DNA of 47,909 nucleotides, taken from Clostridiales bacterium GWE2_32_10. Lineage in GTDB: Bacteria > Bacillota > Clostridia > Lachnospirales > UBA12420. Every line of letters begins with the position of its first letter. The first letter of the stretch is position 1. The translations under genes were made by a program, and so were the position numbers. The stretch lies in the NCBI GenBank assembly GCA_001797255.1, contig MGOW01000048.1, forward strand, positions 6,577-54,485, written 5' to 3'. Positions 1 to 8,056 of the stretch are shown here, piece after piece. The notes beneath the pieces were generated by a model. It saw nothing but the letters and a program-made list of their open reading frames with translations. It was not told the origin of the DNA and did not search any database.

Positions 1-942
1 TTTGGCATAGTAAGTAATATAGATGATACCGATTACGCAAATGGTGAAGATGCAAAGGTTATTCTTGATGATCAGGAGATTGTTAGGAACTCAAATAGCT
101 TTACTGTAAATAATGTTAAGTATAATTTGAAGGCTACAACAACAAATACTTTAGATATCAATATGTCTGTTGATACGGATAAAATTTATGAAAATATAAA
201 GACCTTTATAGAAAAATATAACGAAATGATAGATAGTGTAAATACGAAGGTAGATGAAGAATATGATAGGGATTATCAGCCACTTACAGATGAACAAAAA
301 GAAAGTATGACAGATGAGCAAATTACAATATGGGAAACAAAAGCTAAAACAGGATTACTCGAAAATGATAGTACGCTAAAATCTATGGTATATAAAATGC
401 GTACTGCTATGATGGAGGCTGTTGGTGGTGTTTCTGGTACATTATCTAGTATAGGAATATCAACAAGTAGCTATGAGGACGAGGGTAAGCTAACAATAGA
501 TGAAACTAAGCTAAAAGCTGCAATTGAAAGTGACCCAGATAAAGTGGTAAACTTATTTGCAAAAAAATCAGAGAGTACACCCTCATACACTCGAACGCTG
601 ACATTAGCACAAAGAACAGCAAGATATAACGAAGAAGGTATAGCAAATAGGTTAAGTGACATATTAGATGATAACATATCTACATACAGGGATGTAAACG
701 GCAATAAAGGTACATTGGTTGAAAAGGCAGGTATTGTTGGAGATGCCTCAGAAGTAACAAACTTCTTTATAAAACAAATTATTCAGTACCAAACTGATAT
801 AGATGAAATGCAAGATAAGCTAGACGATAAAGAAAGTAGATATTATCAAAAATATGCTGCACTTGAAACAGCTATACAAAAAATGAATGCTCAAGCATCT
901 TCATTTAGTGGTATGATGGGTGGTTCATCATCTTCGCAATAA
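1..942 (+). CDS. fliD: Flagellar hook-associated protein 2 (filament cap), C-terminal part
   Basis: This is the 3' part of fliD; the frame is already open at base 1, so the N-terminus lies outside the window. FliD caps the growing flagellar filament and helps fold exported flagellin subunits. Visible are a repeated beta segment ('NSFTVNNVKYNLKATT'), the typical 'DKIYENIKTFIEKYNEMID' helix, the stretch 'STLKSMVYKMRTAM' and 'LSSIGISTSSYEDEGKLTIDETKLKAAIESDPDKV' in pieces, and a C-terminal coiled coil ending in 'MNAQASSFSGMMGG', the usual FliD tail. The next two genes are flagellar chaperones, which supports the call. Any start at base 127 (a TTG) would be an artefact of the truncation, because the codons before it read as normal FliD sequence. 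Confidence 0.93.
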   Translation, partial: FGIVSNIDDTDYANGEDAKVILDDQEIVRNSNSFTVNNVKYNLKATTTNTLDINMSVDTDKIYENIKTFIEKYNEMIDSVNTKVDEEYDRDYQPLTDEQKESMTDEQITIWETKAKTGLLENDSTLKSMVYKMRTAMMEAVGGVSGTLSSIGISTSSYEDEGKLTIDETKLKAAIESDPDKVVNLFAKKSESTPSYTRTLTLAQRTARYNEEGIANRLSDILDDNISTYRDVNGNKGTLVEKAGIVGDASEVTNFFIKQIIQYQTDIDEMQDKLDDKESRYYQKYAALETAIQKMNAQASSFSGMMGGSSSSQ

Positions 943-969
943 TAAGTCGAAAAATAAAGGATGATAACT

Positions 970-1389
970 ATGGAGTTAAAAAGATATGAGAGTTATATTT
1001 TTGAAAAACTTGAAAAAGTTGATTCTATGTATAGGAATGCTAAAAGACAAGCGGAGGCTCTTTCAAAGAAAGATACACAAAAATTTTTGTTATTAGTTCA
1101 AAAAAGAGAAGTTATAATTAAGGATATTGAGAATATTGATAATGTTTTAAATAGTAACGAATTACCAAAAAGTTTAAAGTGTGAAAGTGTGTTAAAGGAA
1201 ATAAATGAAAAATATAAAAAGATTAAAGAGTTAAACGATGATAATATGGATATAGCAAACAAATTAAAAATTGATTTTGAAAAAAGAATACATTTAATGA
1301 AATTAAATAAGGATGCTATGGATAAAGGCTACAATGCACAGGCTCAATATGTAAAAGGTGCATATTTTGATAAAAAAATAGGAAAGTAA
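970..1389 (+). CDS. FliT/FlgN-like flagellar export chaperone
   Basis: A 139-residue, highly charged, almost entirely helical protein lying between fliD and fliS. Size, helical heptads and position fit a FliT- or FlgN-type chaperone, which keeps FliD or hook-junction proteins unfolded before export; the sequence itself is too divergent for a firm name. AAAGG at 956-960 is nine bases from the ATG at 970, so that start is preferred to the ATG at 961, which touches the ribosome site. It is probably translated from the fliD transcript, only 27 bases after its stop. The usual order in Firmicutes is fliD-fliS-fliT, so a chaperone between fliD and fliS is slightly unusual. Confidence 0.6.
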   Translation: MELKRYESYIFEKLEKVDSMYRNAKRQAEALSKKDTQKFLLLVQKREVIIKDIENIDNVLNSNELPKSLKCESVLKEINEKYKKIKELNDDNMDIANKLKIDFEKRIHLMKLNKDAMDKGYNAQAQYVKGAYFDKKIGK

Positions 1390-1424
1390 CTAATAATTCT
1401 TAAGTAATCTGGGGGAGGATTATA

Positions 1425-1817
1425 ATGATAGCAAATAATGCAAGTAGTACATATTTAAATAGTAAGGTAATGACTGCGTCTCCACAAGAATTAACATTAA
1501 TGCTATATGATGCAGCACTAAAATTTTGTAATCAAGCGATAAGAGCTGTTGAAAACAATAAAATAGAAGAGGCGCATAACGCTATAATTAAAACAGAAAA
1601 TATAATACTTGAATTTATGTCTACACTAGATGAAAAGTATGATGTTGCAAAAAACATGGAGTTAATGTATGACTACATATATAGAAGGCTCCTAGAAGCA
1701 AATTTAAAAAAAGATAAAGTAATACTAGAAGAAATACAGGGATATATTAGAGAACTAAGAGATACTTGGAAAGAAGCTATGGAGCTAGTGAAGATGAAAA
1801 GGGTTGTAAATGAGTAA
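1425..1817 (+). CDS. fliS: Flagellin export chaperone FliS
   Basis: A 130-residue protein with the hallmarks of FliS: N-terminal 'YLNSKVMTASPQELTLMLYDAALKF', then 'AIIKTENIILEFMSTLD' and 'LMYDYIYRRLLEAN'. It is full length for the family. FliS binds the C-terminus of flagellin in the cytoplasm, prevents premature polymerisation and delivers it to the export gate. A very strong ribosome site (GGGGGAGGA, 1411-1419) precedes the ATG. It is the last gene of the flagellar operon and is followed by a clear terminator. Confidence 0.95.
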   Translation: MIANNASSTYLNSKVMTASPQELTLMLYDAALKFCNQAIRAVENNKIEEAHNAIIKTENIILEFMSTLDEKYDVAKNMELMYDYIYRRLLEANLKKDKVILEEIQGYIRELRDTWKEAMELVKMKRVVNE

Positions 1818-1836
1818 CTAGGGGGGGATTTAGAGG

Positions 1837-1860
1837 GCGAGCTACTAGCTCGCTTTTTTT
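1837..1860 (+). terminator. Rho-independent terminator of the flagellar operon
   Basis: GCGAGCTA (1837-1844) pairs perfectly with TAGCTCGC (1846-1853), in practice a six-base GC-rich stem with a five-base loop, followed directly by seven T residues. It lies 19 bases after the fliS stop codon. Confidence 0.9.
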
Positions 1861-1974
1861 GTTGCCAGTATTTACAGCTTTAAATTACGGTGGATACGTA
1901 GTATAATTAAATAGTGGCGTTAGGTAGTAAGAATGCTAACAGTCATAAAAACTTATAATGAAAGGGTTGATTTG

Positions 1975-3003
1975 ATGATTAGGAATAATAAAACTAAATG
2001 GTTGGTAGTTATGTTGTTTATAAGTATGATGACTATATCTACAGGTACAAGCTATGCGGATTTTACGTATACTGTTAAAAGTGGTGATTCACTGTATCTT
2101 ATTGGTAAGGACTACTCAGTTTCAGCATCTAGCATAAAGACAGCAAACAATCTAACGACAGATAATATATACATAAATCAAAGACTTATAATACCAACAG
2201 ATAAAATAATAGAATATAAAGTGGTTTTGGGAGACTCACTGTGGAAAATAAGTCAAAAGTATAGTACAACAGCGGATAGAATAAAAGTGTTAAACAATTT
2301 AAAAAGTGATGAAATAAATGTAGGACAGGTCTTGATAATAGAAAAAAATATGACTTCGACAGGTAGTACATATACAAACTATAGAACTCATACGGTTAAA
2401 TCAGGAGAAACTTTGTGGGGTATTGCGATTAGTTATGATGTTTCGGTTGCTGGAATAAAAAGCTTAAATAATCTTACAAGTGATTATTTAACACTAGGAC
2501 AAGTTTTAAAAATACCAGACAGCCAAGCTTATACTATAGACTCAGCACTTGCTTCAAAGCTTATAGTTTTCCCATTTAAATCAAGTAGTAATTATGAAGC
2601 ATTTACGAATAATTATGCAGCCCCAAGAGACTATAGTAATAGTGGAACAACCACAAGGGTACATGAGGGACAAGATATTATGGCAAACAAAGGAACACCA
2701 GTTTATGCGATGGGAGCGGGAGTTATAACAAATATAGGTTGGAATGACTATGGTGGTTATAGGTTGATGATCAAATTGGACGGAGTAAGTTATTCATTAT
2801 ATTATGCACATTTTTCAGGATATGCACCAAGTTTATACGTAGGAAAGAAGATTGCAGTAGGGGAACTAGTAGGTTATGTTGGGGATACTGGGTACGGACC
2901 AGAAGTAACAACAGGTAAATTTCCACCTCACCTACATGTAGGGTTATATAAATCAGATATGACTACAGTTAATCCATATCCATATTTGAGAGATTTAAGG
3001 TAA
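1975..3003 (+). CDS. Secreted peptidoglycan hydrolase with three LysM domains and an M23 peptidase domain
   Basis: A 342-residue exported protein that should bind and cut peptidoglycan. Residues 1-28 form a signal peptide (basic start, hydrophobic core, cleavage after TSYA). Three LysM domains follow at about 32-75, 80-123 and 139-182 (each with a GD/GE-SL-W/Y pattern). A C-terminal M23 (LytM) endopeptidase domain spans about 230-330 and keeps the zinc and catalytic pattern: 'HEGQD', 'YYAHFS' and 'HLHVGL'. The ATG at 1975 is chosen over the one at 1933 because AAAGGG (1961-1966) is eight bases before it and the signal peptide then starts correctly. A TATAAT at 1902-1907 could be a -10 box, but no good -35 was seen. 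The gene stands alone between two terminators. It could act in wall remodelling, possibly around flagella or during division. Confidence 0.87.
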   Translation: MIRNNKTKWLVVMLFISMMTISTGTSYADFTYTVKSGDSLYLIGKDYSVSASSIKTANNLTTDNIYINQRLIIPTDKIIEYKVVLGDSLWKISQKYSTTADRIKVLNNLKSDEINVGQVLIIEKNMTSTGSTYTNYRTHTVKSGETLWGIAISYDVSVAGIKSLNNLTSDYLTLGQVLKIPDSQAYTIDSALASKLIVFPFKSSSNYEAFTNNYAAPRDYSNSGTTTRVHEGQDIMANKGTPVYAMGAGVITNIGWNDYGGYRLMIKLDGVSYSLYYAHFSGYAPSLYVGKKIAVGELVGYVGDTGYGPEVTTGKFPPHLHVGLYKSDMTTVNPYPYLRDLR

Positions 3004-3030
3004 ATTATATAGAAGTTAAAATTAAAGAAG

Positions 3031-3070
3031 AGCAAGGCTTTATTAGAGATAAACCAAAGCCTTGCTTTTC
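3031..3070 (+). terminator. Terminator after the LysM/M23 peptidase gene
   Basis: An 11-base perfect stem (AGCAAGGCTTT at 3031-3041 with AAAGCCTTGCT at 3056-3066), a 14-base loop and a short T run. Confidence 0.82.
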
Positions 3071-3094
3071 TATATAAAAAAATATGAAATAAAT

Positions 3095-3123
3095 TTGACA
3101 AGAAATAGCATCTGTGATAAAAT
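3095..3123 (+). promoter_or_regulatory. Sigma-A promoter of the SNF2 helicase gene
   Basis: TTGACA (3095-3100), a 17-base spacer and TAAAAT (3118-3123), just before the GAGAGGG ribosome site of the helicase gene. Confidence 0.75.
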
Positions 3124-3180
3124 TTATTTCATGTGAGTATTAATTCTAAAAATATAAAAATACATGAGAGGGATGAAAAC

Positions 3181-6100
3181 ATGGAAGTAAATGTAACTGA
3201 AAGAGATATAAAAAGAGATTCGATAAATGCAGAGACTTATAATAAAGGGATTGAGTATTATAGGCAAGGTCGTGCAACGATATCTGAGGTAAATGAAGCT
3301 CATAATATTGTAATAGCAAAGGTTAGTGGAAGTGGTACGAAAGTATATAATACTAGAGTGAGGTTTTCGGATGCTGGACAGGTGAACGGAGCATATTGTG
3401 ATTGTCCTGCTTTTGATGGATATACGGGGCATTGTAAGCACATTGTTGCTTTGATTAAGACCTTTCAAGAAAAAAATATTGCTGATAAGAAGGTAAGAAC
3501 TCAGCTAGAGTTGATGGGCAATCTTATATACTCATTTGATGATGAGGTTATAGGTGAGAGGGAATTGATTACTCTAGAACCTATTGTATCAGTAATAGAG
3601 TATGAATTTTCAACTGAGAAGGCTTTAAACTTGACTTTTAGAATAGGTGCAAAAAAGAAATATATGCTTAAGAATGTTAATGATTTTTTGTATGCTTATT
3701 ATAGAGGTGGGGAAATAGAGTATGGTAAGGAATTTACCTATAATCCAAACAACTTTTATTTTGATGAGGTTGATGAAAAATTAATTGTTTTTTTATCAGA
3801 TATTAATGTAATTGATAGAAAAAGAAGAGGGTATGGTACTGAGAATCTTATAAATAAAAGAACTGTAACTCTAACAGATAAGCTATTTAAAGATTTCATA
3901 GATATTGCAAAGGATAAGAAGATTGAGTTTAACATAGAAATAAGAGCTGCATATACTTCAGAAAAAATACGGAGCAAGGTTATCCAAAAAGACCTAGATT
4001 TAGCTCTAAAGATAGAAGAGGGGAATGGGAAAAATGTTATAATCTCAGACCAAACCCTTCAGAGTATATTTTCTATAACTTCTGATTATAGCTACATTAT
4101 ATCAGAAGGAGAATTAATAAGAACTAGTAAAGAGCAGGAGAAATATCTGAAAAACTTCTATGATTATTCAAAAAAAACAGGTGGCAAGCTAACTTTAGAT
4201 AATACAGAAACTAACAGGTTTATCTCTCGTTTTATGCCAAAAATGGAAAATGTAGTTGAAATAAAGCTTGATAAAAGAATAAAAAATAAAATTGTAAAGG
4301 CTGAATGCAAGTGTGATGTATTTCTAGATAAAATGGGTGATAACATAACAGCTAAGCTTGACTTTGTTTATAGAGATACTGAGAATAATAATATTGTTAA
4401 AGATAGAGAAAATAGCGATAAAATAATGGTTTTTAGCGATGAAAAAGAAAATAAAATTACAGAAATATTTGAAAAAAGACAGTTTGAAAGACATTCTAAA
4501 GAGAAGGAAAAGTTTATATTATCAAATGATGATAATATTTATGAATTTATACAAAATGATATTGCTGAGCTTTCTAATTATGCTGATATATACTATACGG
4601 ATAACTTTAAAAGTATAATAAAGGAAAAAACAAATAAATTTTCAGTTAATGTTAGACTTAATCAAGATACAAATATTTTAGAAATCAAATTTACTCACCC
4701 GGATATAGATAAAAAGGATTTAGCAGATATACTTAGTTCTTATAAACTTAAGAAGAAATACCACAGACTTAAAAATGGTGGATTTGTATCACTTGAAGAT
4801 GGTGATATAAAGGATATTGAAAAATTGGTAAGCGAACTTGATATTTCTAAAAAGGAAATTGAACGTGAGTCTATATATCTTCCTAGCTATAGAGCGTTAT
4901 ATCTTGATGAAAGTTTGAATAAGGATAATTATAAAGAGATTGAAAAGGATGAGAGCTTTAAACGATTAGTCGAGGATGTAAAAAATCCTAAGGAAATGGA
5001 TATTGAGGTTACAGAGGAAATGAAGCCTATACTTAGGGGATACCAGATAACAGGATATAAGTGGCTAAAGACTCTTGCAAACTATGGCTTTGGAGGAATC
5101 CTAGCAGATGATATGGGACTAGGTAAAACCCTTCAAATGATTACATACTTGCTTTCTGAAAAAGGAAATTCAGATAAGCCAGTACTTATCGTAGCGCCTA
5201 CATCACTTGTGTATAACTGGAAGGACGAATTTGAAAAATTCATACCAGATAAAATGAACATAGTTATTATTTCGGGTAGTAAAAAGGAAAGAGAAGAAAG
5301 TGTAGATCTTATAGATAAAGCAGATGTTGTAATAACCTCATATCCGCTTATAAGAAGGGATCTAGACTTCTATGAAGGTAAAACCTTTTCTTGTTGTATA
5401 TTAGACGAAGCGCAGCATATAAAAAATCCGCATTCGCAAACTGCACATGCGGTGAAGAGTATAAAGTCAAAGAATAGATTTGCACTTACAGGTACACCTA
5501 TAGAAAATTCGCTCACTGAATTGTGGTCTATATTTGATTTTGTTATGCCTAAGTATTTACATGGATATAGTAAATTTAATGATAAATACCAAAAAAATAT
5601 AATAAAGAATCAAGATGAAGAGGCACTCAGGGAGCTTACATTTCACATAAAGCCTTTTATGATGAGAAGACTAAAGAAAGACGTGCTTGAGGAGCTACCA
5701 GAAAAAATAGAAACTAAAATGGTAGCTGAACTTGGCGATGAACAAAAGAAACTATATTTAGCACATTTAGCTAAAGCAAAAGAGGACATTAAATCTGAAA
5801 TAAATACAAATGGATTTGAAAACAGCAAGATTAAAATACTTGCTATACTTACAAGGCTTAGACAAATATGTTGTCATCCATCACTTTTTATAGAAAACTA
5901 TAAAGGTGAGAGTGGAAAGCTAGAGCTCCTAGAGGAAGTTCTTGATGATGCGATAGAAGGCGGTCACAAGGTTCTTTTATTTTCACAGTTTACTTCAATG
6001 CTTGCAATAATAAAAGAAGTGCTTGATAATAAAAAGATCAAATACTCTTATTTAGACGGTTCTACTCGCGCTGATAAAAGAAAGGGAATGGTAGATGAAT

Positions 6101-6420
6101 TTAATGCTGGGGATAACCAAGTATTTCTAATATCTCTTAAAGCGGGTGGAACAGGGTTAAATCTAACAAGTGCTGATATGGTAATACACTTTGACCCATG
6201 GTGGAATCCGGCTGTAGAGGAGCAGGCGTCAGACAGAGCACACAGAATAGGACAAAAAAACGTAGTACAGGTTATAAAGCTTATAGCAAAGGGTACTATA
6301 GAGGAAAAAATATATGAACTACAACAAAGAAAGAAACAACTGATAGACTCAGTAATAGCAAATGGTGAAACCTTTATAACCAAGATGACGGAAGCAGAGA
6401 TTTCTAGTTTGTTTGAGTGA
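3181..6420 (+). CDS. SWIM zinc-finger SNF2-family DNA helicase/translocase
   Basis: A 1079-residue SNF2-type ATPase. An N-terminal SWIM zinc finger (about 72-97, 'CDCPAFDGYTGHCKH') is followed by a long bacterial SNF2-associated region (about 120-600). The two-lobe motor is at about 620-1075: Walker A 'DDMGLGKT' near residue 643, 'LDEAQHIKN' near 741, 'ALTGTPIENS', and motifs V/VI 'GGTGLNLTSAD' and 'DRAHRIGQ' near 1017. All helicase motifs are intact. Proteins of this kind are ATP-driven double-strand DNA translocases; their bacterial role is poorly defined, with DNA repair or RNA polymerase remodelling proposed. The ATG at 3181 has GAGAGGG nine bases upstream; a GTG at 3133 in the same frame lacks one. 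It precedes xseA-xseB-addA, so the surroundings are DNA repair. Confidence 0.93.
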   Translation: MEVNVTERDIKRDSINAETYNKGIEYYRQGRATISEVNEAHNIVIAKVSGSGTKVYNTRVRFSDAGQVNGAYCDCPAFDGYTGHCKHIVALIKTFQEKNIADKKVRTQLELMGNLIYSFDDEVIGERELITLEPIVSVIEYEFSTEKALNLTFRIGAKKKYMLKNVNDFLYAYYRGGEIEYGKEFTYNPNNFYFDEVDEKLIVFLSDINVIDRKRRGYGTENLINKRTVTLTDKLFKDFIDIAKDKKIEFNIEIRAAYTSEKIRSKVIQKDLDLALKIEEGNGKNVIISDQTLQSIFSITSDYSYIISEGELIRTSKEQEKYLKNFYDYSKKTGGKLTLDNTETNRFISRFMPKMENVVEIKLDKRIKNKIVKAECKCDVFLDKMGDNITAKLDFVYRDTENNNIVKDRENSDKIMVFSDEKENKITEIFEKRQFERHSKEKEKFILSNDDNIYEFIQNDIAELSNYADIYYTDNFKSIIKEKTNKFSVNVRLNQDTNILEIKFTHPDIDKKDLADILSSYKLKKKYHRLKNGGFVSLEDGDIKDIEKLVSELDISKKEIERESIYLPSYRALYLDESLNKDNYKEIEKDESFKRLVEDVKNPKEMDIEVTEEMKPILRGYQITGYKWLKTLANYGFGGILADDMGLGKTLQMITYLLSEKGNSDKPVLIVAPTSLVYNWKDEFEKFIPDKMNIVIISGSKKEREESVDLIDKADVVITSYPLIRRDLDFYEGKTFSCCILDEAQHIKNPHSQTAHAVKSIKSKNRFALTGTPIENSLTELWSIFDFVMPKYLHGYSKFNDKYQKNIIKNQDEEALRELTFHIKPFMMRRLKKDVLEELPEKIETKMVAELGDEQKKLYLAHLAKAKEDIKSEINTNGFENSKIKILAILTRLRQICCHPSLFIENYKGESGKLELLEEVLDDAIEGGHKVLLFSQFTSMLAIIKEVLDNKKIKYSYLDGSTRADKRKGMVDEFNAGDNQVFLISLKAGGTGLNLTSADMVIHFDPWWNPAVEEQASDRAHRIGQKNVVQVIKLIAKGTIEEKIYELQQRKKQLIDSVIANGETFITKMTEAEISSLFE

Positions 6421-6511
6421 AAATAATTTTATAATAAATGTATCTTTAAAATAGGGATAATAGTATAATTAAGACATATATAACAAGGAAAATGACAAAG
6501 TGATAAGTGCA

Positions 6512-6577
6512 ATGATGAATTTAGAAAAGATAGTAGGATTGAAAGGATACAAGATTGCAGTGGAGGAAAACAAATGA
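6512..6577 (+). CDS. Possible 21-residue leader peptide overlapping the xseA start
   Basis: A short open frame starts at ATG ATG (6512/6515) and ends with TGA at 6575-6577, overlapping the xseA ATG in an ATGA arrangement typical of translational coupling. Its predicted product is a plain basic peptide (MMNLEKIVGLKG...). No convincing ribosome site lies upstream and no family is recognised, so it may be chance. Confidence 0.2.
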   Translation: MMNLEKIVGLKGYKIAVEENK

Positions 6578-7797
6578 ATAGAGATTTATATGTGAGTGTG
6601 TCAGAGTTAAATAAATATATAAAAGCTAAGATAAAGAATGACGAAGCTCTTATGAACGTGTTTATACGAGGTGAGATTTCTAATTTTAAAGATCATTTTA
6701 GAGGACATTATTACTTTAGCATAAAGGATGAGGGTTCTAAGGTGGATGCTGTTATGTTTGCAACTAAAAATAAAAACTTAAAATTTAAACCTTGTGACGG
6801 TATGAAGGTGTTGGTGGCGGGGTATGTGGATGTATATGAAGTTACGGGTTCGTATCAAATATATGTTGAATTTATGGAGGAAGATGGATTAGGAAATTTA
6901 TATGTAAAATTTGAACAGCTTAAAGAAAGGCTTGCAAAAGAAGGATTGTTTGATCAAGCACATAAAAGAACTATACCAAAGCTTCCGACTAGAATAGGGA
7001 TAGTAACAGCACCCACTGGAGCAGCTATAAGGGATATAATAAGTACAATCGAAAGAAGAAATCCAGTAGTGCAAACAATCCTTTTTCCTACACTAGTTCA
7101 AGGTGATGAGGCAGCAGAAAGTATTGCACGTCAAATAGGGGTGGCTCAAAATTATGATATAGATGTTATTATCATTGGTCGAGGTGGAGGATCTATAGAA
7201 GATTTGTGGGCATTTAATGAGGAAATAGTGGCAAGAGCGATATATAACTCAAGGATACCTGTAATATCTGCGGTTGGACATGAAATAGACTTCACAATAT
7301 CAGACTTTGTAGCTGATTTAAGGGCGCCAACTCCAACGGGAGCAGCCGAAATTGCTGTTGTCAATGTATCTGACTTACTTAGAAACGTAGGTCAGATTAA
7401 TACTAGACTTATAATATGTGTCAAAAATATAATTAATTCTCATAATATAAAACTAAAAGCACTTACAAATTCAAGGGTTTTATTAAAGCCTATGGAGATG
7501 TATGCACTAAAACAACAAAAGCTAGACAATCTGCTCGAAAGACTATGGATAGTATTTTCGAACTATAATGATACTAAGGCAAAAAATCTTGATAGTCTGA
7601 TAGATAAACTAAACACATTAAGTCCACTAAATAGTCTAAAAAGGGGATACTCCTTTACAACTACAGTTGGCGGAAGGCTAGTAAAGTTAATAGAGGATGT
7701 AAAGATAGGAGAACAGATAGCGGTTCAGGTTATGGATGGAAAAATCATAGCAACTGTTCTAGGCTGGGATAAAATTAACAAAGAGGAGGAGAGATAA
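6574..7797 (+). CDS. xseA: Exodeoxyribonuclease VII large subunit
   Basis: A 407-residue protein, full length for XseA. It is the catalytic subunit of the single-strand exonuclease that trims DNA ends in both directions. An N-terminal OB-fold (about 1-105, 'VFIRGEISNFKDHFRGHYYFSIKDE') is followed by the catalytic core: 'RIGIVTAPTGAAIRDII', 'IIIGRGGGSIEDLWAFNEE' and 'ISAVGHEIDFTISDFVADLRAPTPTGAAE'. A coiled coil and the C-terminal 'LKRGYSFTT' motif follow. The ribosome site GGAGG is at 6562-6566. xseB begins three bases after its stop, so the two subunits are made together. Confidence 0.97.
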   Translation: MNRDLYVSVSELNKYIKAKIKNDEALMNVFIRGEISNFKDHFRGHYYFSIKDEGSKVDAVMFATKNKNLKFKPCDGMKVLVAGYVDVYEVTGSYQIYVEFMEEDGLGNLYVKFEQLKERLAKEGLFDQAHKRTIPKLPTRIGIVTAPTGAAIRDIISTIERRNPVVQTILFPTLVQGDEAAESIARQIGVAQNYDIDVIIIGRGGGSIEDLWAFNEEIVARAIYNSRIPVISAVGHEIDFTISDFVADLRAPTPTGAAEIAVVNVSDLLRNVGQINTRLIICVKNIINSHNIKLKALTNSRVLLKPMEMYALKQQKLDNLLERLWIVFSNYNDTKAKNLDSLIDKLNTLSPLNSLKRGYSFTTTVGGRLVKLIEDVKIGEQIAVQVMDGKIIATVLGWDKINKEEER

Positions 7798-7799
7798 TT

Positions 7800-8021
7800 G
7801 TGGAAGAAGTGATGACATTTGAAAGCTCAGTAAAGGAGCTTGAAGATATAGTAAGAAAGCTAGAAGCAGGGGATGTAGAGCTTGATAAGGCTATGGAATA
7901 TTTTAAGAGGGGAATAGAGTTATCTAAATTTTGTCATGATAAATTAACAACAGCTGAAGAAAGTGTACATATGATACTAGCCGAAAATGGAAACCTAATG
8001 AAATTTACGACTAAGGGTTAA
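7800..8021 (+). CDS. xseB: Exodeoxyribonuclease VII small subunit
   Basis: A 73-residue XseB (69 if the ATG at 7812 is used). The conserved pattern 'FESSVKELEDIVRKLEAGDVELDKAMEYFKRGIEL' is seen in full; this helical hairpin coats the coiled coil of XseA. GAGGAGGAGA at 7783-7792 places translation at the GTG (7800), though the ATG four codons later is possible. It is coupled to xseA and followed 35 bases later by addA. Confidence 0.95.
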   Translation: MEEVMTFESSVKELEDIVRKLEAGDVELDKAMEYFKRGIELSKFCHDKLTTAEESVHMILAENGNLMKFTTKG

Positions 8022-8056
8022 AAGACAGTTATTTACGGGAAGAAAGGAAGTTGCAT

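Noticed and set aside
3133-3180. N-terminal extension of the SNF2 helicase from the GTG at 3133
   Set aside because: It has no ribosome site and lies just after the -10 box; the ATG at 3181 is well placed behind GAGAGGG.
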